Source: CAYUAI01 sp964442745 (GTDB taxonomy: Bacteria > Pseudomonadota > Gammaproteobacteria > S012-40). Taken from it: 28,550 nt of DNA. Below the pieces are notes generated by a model, which worked only from the letters and a program-made list of their open reading frames with translations, was not told the DNA's origin and made no database searches. The translations under genes were made by a program, and so were the position numbers. Where the stretch lies: NCBI GenBank assembly GCA_964442745.1, contig CAYUAI010000055.1:1-28550 (forward strand). The letters run 5' to 3'. Positions 23,813-28,550 of this stretch are shown here, piece after piece. The first letter of the stretch is position 1; every line of letters begins with the position of its first letter.

Positions 23813-26800
23813 ATGGACAAAAATAAATGGGTTTTTCAATGGATTTGCTGTGGTTTCGTATTGTTGATTGGTTTGACTAAAATATATGCGAGTCCATTGA
23901 ATCAAGAAGACATACCTGAACCGCTGCAAGCCTGGGTGGATTGGGTGTCCTTTGGGCATGAGCATCGTCATTGTCCTTTTGTTTTGTCAAATGCTAAGCA
24001 GCGGCTTTGTGCCTGGCCGAATGCATTAAAGTTAGATTTGGCTAACAGCGGTGGTACATTTTCTCAAGTCTGGTGGATTTATCATGATAGTTGGGTGGCA
24101 TTACCCGGTGAGGCGCAATATTGGCCAACCGAAGTAATGATGAATGATAAGCCTGCCTTGGTGGTGAATCGAGGTAATGCCCCGGCTGTTTATTTGGCGG
24201 CGGGTCAGTATACTATCCAGGGACGTTTTATTTGGTCAGCCTTACCAAAATCATTAGCCATTCCTGAATCCACGGCATTAATCGAAGTTGTTTCAGAGGG
24301 AAAACCCATGCTTTTTCCTCGGGTCGAAAAGCAACGCTTGTGGTTGCAGGCGACGCCACAGAAAAAAGTCGAAGATCGATTCGAGCTTCAGGTATTTCGG
24401 CATATTGATGATAGTATTCCGGCCACTGTCACGTTACATCTTGCCATACATGCGGCTGGATTTGCCAGGGAAGTCGTCGTTGGCGTTCCCATGGAGGGTT
24501 TTATTCCATTGCGGTTACAAAGTACTTTGCCGGCACGATTAGACACGGATAATCGCTTGCGATTACAAGTGCGTCCGGGGCGGTGGGTGGTGGAACTGAC
24601 GGGGCGGCATCGTGGCCCGTTAAACCAGCTGGTTTTTAACAAACCAGAGGCACGTTGGGTCGATGAAGAAATTTGGGTGTTTAATGCGCGACCTGATTTG
24701 CGCCTGGTAGAAATTGTCGATGGAGTGGCCATCGATCCCCAGCAAACTTTGTTACCTGATGCTTGGAAACGTTTACCTGCGTATCGTTTGCGACCGGGTG
24801 AGAAGATAAGCTTTCGGGAACAGCGGCGAGGGGACCCTGACCCAGGGCCTGACCGATTATCATTAAATCGTGAACTATGGCTGAATTTTGCCGGTGATGG
24901 ATATACTTTATTGGATCAGATCTCTGGCATTAAAAAAAATAATTGGCGTTTGGAAATGAATGCGCCGATTAAACTCGGCCAGGTGACGATTGACAATAAA
25001 CCGCAGTTTATTACGCAACTCAATGGCAGTGAACTCGCCGGAGTGGAAATTCGACGGGGTCATATTCAATTAACCGCCGATAGTCTACTGAGTCAAGATA
25101 TTCGAAGCTTACCCGCGATTGGTTGGAATCAAGATTTTAATCATGTAACAACCACCTTGAATTTACCACCAGGCTGGCGAGTATTAGCCGCGACCGGGGC
25201 CGATCGAATCTCACCAACTTGGTTAACTCAATGGACTTTGCTTGATATTTTTTTGGTGTTATTGATTAGTTTAGCGATAGCTAAGTTATGGAATAAAGCA
25301 CTGGCGGTAATTGCCTTAGTTATGTTGCTCATTACCTATCATGAACCCGGTGCGCCGGTTACGATATGGTTATTTTTGATTGTTGGGTTTGCCTTGTTGC
25401 GGGTATTACCCAAAGGCCGCTTTCGCACATTCGTTTGGCATTATCGGAATATTACGCTGCTTGGGTTTGTTATTATCACCCTTCCATTTATGGTGCAACA
25501 AGTGCGTCAGAGTATTTATCCACAATTGGAACATGCCTTTCAATCCGTGTCTTCCCAGCAAGATTTTCACCTGGAGAAGCAACAAACTTCACCCTCCTTA
25601 TCCGCTGAAATACGAGAAAATGTAGAACGCCGTTTAGAGAAAACCGAGCTTGATTATTTTTCCAGTACGATGCCTAGGCGAGTCGCTAAGATGCAACATT
25701 ATGATCCTAAGTCAGTGTTGCAAACCGGTCCAGGATTACCGCAATGGATGTGGAATCAAGTGAATTTTTCATGGAGTGGCCCGGTGGAACGTCACCAAAA
25801 AATAAAAATTTATTACTTAGGTTCTACCGAAAATTCGGTATTAGCGTGGTTGCGTGTGATTTTGATTGGTATGCTCGTGGTCGGATTGTTCAATGTGAAA
25901 TTCAGTCGAAAAGAGGGAATTCAGCTAGCTTCGCTGAAAAGCTTAAGTTCCATTGTGTTGGTGAGCTTGTTTGTCATCCCGATCGTTTTAGGGTCGAATC
26001 CGGTCGCAGCAGCGTATCCTGATGCCACGTTACTCAAACAATTAGAAAAGCGATTATTCATTGACCCCGTCTGTTTACCAAAATGTGCCGAAGCCGAGTG
26101 GATGAAGCTACGTTTGTCTGCGGATTCATTACATTTAGAGATGCAATTACACAGTTATGAACAAGTGGCTGTGCCACTGCCAGGGCAGGCGGAGCAATGG
26201 TTGCCTCAGCATATTTTTGTTAATCAACAGCGGGCTTCCGGCATTATCAAAGATGACACTGGGACATGGTGGTTGATGTTATCCAAAGGGCAGCATACGG
26301 TTACCTTAGAAGGTGTATTGCCACCGGTGGATATTATTCAGATTCCGTTGCCGCTTAAACCTCATTATGTGGAAGTGATAAGCGATGGTTGGCATGTACT
26401 CGGGGTACATGCGGATGGAACGATTGATAAACAGTTACAGCTTTCCCGAATGGTAGCGACTCAATCAAATGAGGTGACCGCATTTAATGCCACGTATTTA
26501 GCTCCCTTTGTGAAAGTGGAGCGGCAATTATTGTTAGATTTAATATGGCGTGCGACGACCCGTATTACCCGGCTAAGTCCATTGGGGACGGGTATCGTTC
26601 TGGATATCCCACTGTTACCGGGAGAATCGGTGACCAGTGAAGGGGTTCGCGTGGAGCAGGGTCATGTGCGTGTCAGTTTGGGTGCCGATCAACAACAGCT
26701 TCAATGGCAATCGCTGTTAACCATGCAGGATGCGCCAGGCCATCGAGTCAAAGAAATTAAATTGCTGGCGCCATCAGACAGCCGTTGGATAGAAACCTGG

Positions 26801-27895
26801 TTGGTCGATGTGGCTCCCATGTGGCATATGCAATATCAGGGGATTCCGGTGATTCAGCATCAACAAGATGATCGATGGTTGCCCACTTGGAGCCCTTGGC
26901 CGGGTGAGCAGCTCACACTCCAATTATCTAAACCGACGGGGATCGCGGGACAAACCCTCACTATTGATCAAAGTTATTTGTTCGTTCGGCCTGGCTCACG
27001 GGTCAGTAATGCCACGTTAAATATCAGCTTGCGCAGCAGTCAAGGCATGCAGCATGCCATTCTATTACCCCAAGATAGCAAGCTTTTGGAGGTTAGCATT
27101 AATCAGCAAAGCTATCCCTTGCGCTTACAGGAAAGGACATTATCATTGCCGGTGACACCCGGTAAACAGCAGTATGTGATCAAATGGCAGCAGCCCCACG
27201 GAATCACACTGCACTATGATACACCACAGATTGATATTGGGCTAAGCAGCGTCAATCACAGCATTCAGCTTGAGATGCCAGGGAATCGTTGGGTAATGTT
27301 AGTGGGTGGCTCGACATTAGGGCCGGCGGTTTTATTTTGGGGCATGCTGGCTGTGTTGATGATCATCGCCTTTGGTCTGGCTCGATTCAGTACATTGACG
27401 CCCTTACGTTATTGGCAATGGGTTTTACTCGGGATCGGTTTGATGCCAATTTTCATGGAAAGCATTTTGGTTGTCGTTGCATGGTTCTTTGTATTGGGTT
27501 ATCGGGCGAAGCTTTCCCATGAGATAGCCAACTGGAAATTCAATGTGTATCAAATTTTGATTGTGATCTTAACAATAGTCACTGTTGGTACATTGATTGG
27601 TGTGGTTTCACAAGGTTTACTGGGTTCGCCGGATATGCAGATAATAGGGAATGGGTCGAGTCAACATAATCTCAAATGGTATCAAGATAGCAATGATGCG
27701 GTATTGTCATCTGCCTGGGTAATATCAGTACCCATGTATGTCTATCGAATATTGATGCTGTTCTGGGCGTTGTGGTTGGCTTTTTCTGTGATTCACTGGG
27801 CGCGTTGGGCATGGTCTTGTTTTAGTCACCTGGGTTGTTGGCGAAGTATTAAATTACAACTAAAGGCGAATAGCAACGAATCTGTGTCGAGCTGA
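23813..27895 (+). CDS. Large membrane protein built from two related halves, function unknown
   Basis: This 1360-residue protein starts with a signal peptide (about 9-27). A long extracytoplasmic part follows, then a helix cluster at about 474-562, a further extracytoplasmic stretch, two helices near 678-698 and 712-733, a second long extracytoplasmic part and a final cluster of helices from about 1165 to 1335. The two halves are related: V-A-L-P-G-E-A-Q-Y-W-P at residue 95 recurs as V-P-L-P-G-Q-A-E-Q-W-L-P near 787. In both copies a G-Q-(Y/H)-T-(I/V) strand and a proline-rich segment follow, and a pair of cysteines precedes. The helix at 712-733 ends in P-V-A-A-A-Y, like a buried signal peptide. 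GGGGA lies eight bases before the ATG. I do not recognise the family; an envelope role, perhaps in assembly or export, is a guess. Confidence 0.8.
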   Translation: MDKNKWVFQWICCGFVLLIGLTKIYASPLNQEDIPEPLQAWVDWVSFGHEHRHCPFVLSNAKQRLCAWPNALKLDLANSGGTFSQVWWIYHDSWVALPGEAQYWPTEVMMNDKPALVVNRGNAPAVYLAAGQYTIQGRFIWSALPKSLAIPESTALIEVVSEGKPMLFPRVEKQRLWLQATPQKKVEDRFELQVFRHIDDSIPATVTLHLAIHAAGFAREVVVGVPMEGFIPLRLQSTLPARLDTDNRLRLQVRPGRWVVELTGRHRGPLNQLVFNKPEARWVDEEIWVFNARPDLRLVEIVDGVAIDPQQTLLPDAWKRLPAYRLRPGEKISFREQRRGDPDPGPDRLSLNRELWLNFAGDGYTLLDQISGIKKNNWRLEMNAPIKLGQVTIDNKPQFITQLNGSELAGVEIRRGHIQLTADSLLSQDIRSLPAIGWNQDFNHVTTTLNLPPGWRVLAATGADRISPTWLTQWTLLDIFLVLLISLAIAKLWNKALAVIALVMLLITYHEPGAPVTIWLFLIVGFALLRVLPKGRFRTFVWHYRNITLLGFVIITLPFMVQQVRQSIYPQLEHAFQSVSSQQDFHLEKQQTSPSLSAEIRENVERRLEKTELDYFSSTMPRRVAKMQHYDPKSVLQTGPGLPQWMWNQVNFSWSGPVERHQKIKIYYLGSTENSVLAWLRVILIGMLVVGLFNVKFSRKEGIQLASLKSLSSIVLVSLFVIPIVLGSNPVAAAYPDATLLKQLEKRLFIDPVCLPKCAEAEWMKLRLSADSLHLEMQLHSYEQVAVPLPGQAEQWLPQHIFVNQQRASGIIKDDTGTWWLMLSKGQHTVTLEGVLPPVDIIQIPLPLKPHYVEVISDGWHVLGVHADGTIDKQLQLSRMVATQSNEVTAFNATYLAPFVKVERQLLLDLIWRATTRITRLSPLGTGIVLDIPLLPGESVTSEGVRVEQGHVRVSLGADQQQLQWQSLLTMQDAPGHRVKEIKLLAPSDSRWIETWLVDVAPMWHMQYQGIPVIQHQQDDRWLPTWSPWPGEQLTLQLSKPTGIAGQTLTIDQSYLFVRPGSRVSNATLNISLRSSQGMQHAILLPQDSKLLEVSINQQSYPLRLQERTLSLPVTPGKQQYVIKWQQPHGITLHYDTPQIDIGLSSVNHSIQLEMPGNRWVMLVGGSTLGPAVLFWGMLAVLMIIAFGLARFSTLTPLRYWQWVLLGIGLMPIFMESILVVVAWFFVLGYRAKLSHEIANWKFNVYQILIVILTIVTVGTLIGVVSQGLLGSPDMQIIGNGSSQHNLKWYQDSNDAVLSSAWVISVPMYVYRILMLFWALWLAFSVIHWARWAWSCFSHLGCWRSIKLQLKANSNESVSS

Positions 27896-27931
27896 TTATA
27901 TTTTTAGTATGGTTTGTCCGTATAATTATAA

Positions 27932-27960
27932 CGGGTGGATAAGCGTAGCGCATCCACCCG
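27932..27960. repeat. REP-like palindrome between convergent genes
   Basis: Arms CGGGTGGAT (27932-27940) and ATCCACCCG (27952-27960) flank an 11-base centre with its own small GCG/CGC pairing. Palindromes with this GGTGGAT...ATCCACC form are, as I recall, scattered between genes in many proteobacterial genomes. It lies between the convergent ends of the giant membrane protein and rdgC and could also act as a terminator for either, though no T-run follows. Confidence 0.55.
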
Positions 27961-27979
27961 GTGGACGGTTTTAAAGTTC

Positions 27980-28550
27980 TTAGCTGGCATCATACCTTGT
28001 GTTATCTTCACCGCCCAATGCATCCAATAAGCTAGGAATGAACTGCGCCAATTCCAAGGTCATGAGGCTAAATTCTGTATCGAACCGAGTGATCACATCG
28101 GCGGCTTCAATTTCATTGCTTTGTTCTAAAATTTCATCGCTAAAACGCAGTCGTTTAATGCTTATATCTTCGCCGATGAGACAGGATAAGCCGTCTTTCC
28201 AGGTGACGGCAAGTTTAACCACTTGTTTGCCTGCACTCAGATGGTTTTGGATTTCATCGGCCGTGAGATCTTGGCGCTTACAACGGATGATGCCACCCTC
28301 ATCATCGGGATCGCGTAATTCACATTCGTCTCCGATAATGAAATCCGCTGGCACTTCATTTTGATTTAGCCAGGCTGTCATGATGATTTCTGGCGATGTT
28401 TTCAAGATCGGGGCGACGACGGGTAGGGTGCCTAGTGAGCGACGCAATTGGGTTAATAATTCTTCTGATTTTTTTGCACTTGAGCCATTAATAACTAGCA
28501 GGTTGTCGTGTGGACAAATATAAGCGAACGTTAGGTTTGAACGGCTAAAT
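27980..28550 (-). CDS. rdgC: RdgC, recombination-associated protein (partial, start beyond the window)
   Basis: The frame is open from the right window edge to the stop at 27980, giving about 189 C-terminal residues; the full protein has about 300, so the first third is missing. A TTG near 28447 that could pass for a start is internal: the frame continues to the edge with family-like sequence (A-Y-I-C-P-H-D-N-L-L-V-I-N-G-S-S-A-K-K-S-E-E). Typical RdgC parts follow: L-R-R-S-L-G-T-L-P-V-V, R-C-K-R-Q-D-L-T-A-D-E-I, H-L-S-A-G-K-Q-V-V-K-L-A-V-T-W, K-R-L-R-F-S-D-E-I and a late R-F-D-T-E-F-S-L-M-T. RdgC forms a ring dimer on double-stranded DNA and limits RecA-dependent recombination. It converges with the giant membrane protein gene. 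Confidence 0.93.
   Translation of the reverse strand, partial: FSRSNLTFAYICPHDNLLVINGSSAKKSEELLTQLRRSLGTLPVVAPILKTSPEIIMTAWLNQNEVPADFIIGDECELRDPDDEGGIIRCKRQDLTADEIQNHLSAGKQVVKLAVTWKDGLSCLIGEDISIKRLRFSDEILEQSNEIEAADVITRFDTEFSLMTLELAQFIPSLLDALGGEDNTRYDAS

Noticed and set aside
1..28550. tRNA, rRNA, CRISPR array, insertion sequence or prophage
   Set aside because: I looked for cloverleaf-like segments, regularly spaced repeats, transposase motifs and phage genes by eye and found none; a tRNA or Rfam scan would settle it.

Overview
The window looks like a chromosomal segment of a gammaproteobacterium with moderate, slightly AT-leaning base composition. The clue is an RdgC gene, a family confined to beta- and gammaproteobacteria, at the right edge. 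It sits with a BluB, a GH57 enzyme, an alpha/beta hydrolase-OsmC fusion and an RND pump of proteobacterial type. No rRNA, tRNA, CRISPR array, insertion sequence or phage gene was seen. The genus cannot be fixed from this sequence.

Layout. 1-442: non-coding. 443-904 (-): small repeat lipoprotein with its own terminator. 905-1748: long AT-rich gap. 1749-4367 (+): secreted Agd3-like (CE18) deacetylase carrying a DNRLRE-type insertion and a Lys/Asp-rich tract, followed by a strong hairpin. 4837-8340 (+): a compact apparent operon nrtR-nadA-ATPase-DUF4276, with a sigma70 promoter overlapped by two palindromes. The ATPase reading frame is split by one in-frame TAA. 8478-10105 (+): bluB, a TfoX N-domain protein and a YtoQ family protein. 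10201-17490 (-): GH57 glycosidase, then (in transcription order from the right) an HlyD-type adaptor, an RND permease and an alpha/beta hydrolase-OsmC fusion, tightly packed as one operon. 17610-20942 (+): secreted seven-repeat SBBP/DUF11 surface protein with a C-terminal membrane anchor. 21885-22259 (+): thioredoxin. 22794-23606 (+): trypsin-fold protein with two catalytic positions replaced. 23813-27895 (+): 1360-residue membrane protein built as an internal duplication. 27980-28550 (-): rdgC, cut by the window edge.

How the genes may work together. NrtR controls NAD biosynthesis in many bacteria and responds to ADP-ribose. Here it leads nadA and, only 26 bases further on, an ATPase plus TOPRIM-like DUF4276 pair whose layout resembles OLD/PARIS-type defence modules. 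This joins NAD supply to a possible defence cassette in one transcript and is the most interesting arrangement in the window, although the ATPase seems to be interrupted. The minus-strand operon couples a tripartite-type efflux pump to an OsmC peroxidase-like fusion, which suggests export plus detoxification of a reactive or lipophilic compound. The right-hand third holds envelope proteins of unknown function (SBBP/DUF11 protein, pseudo-protease, giant duplicated membrane protein).
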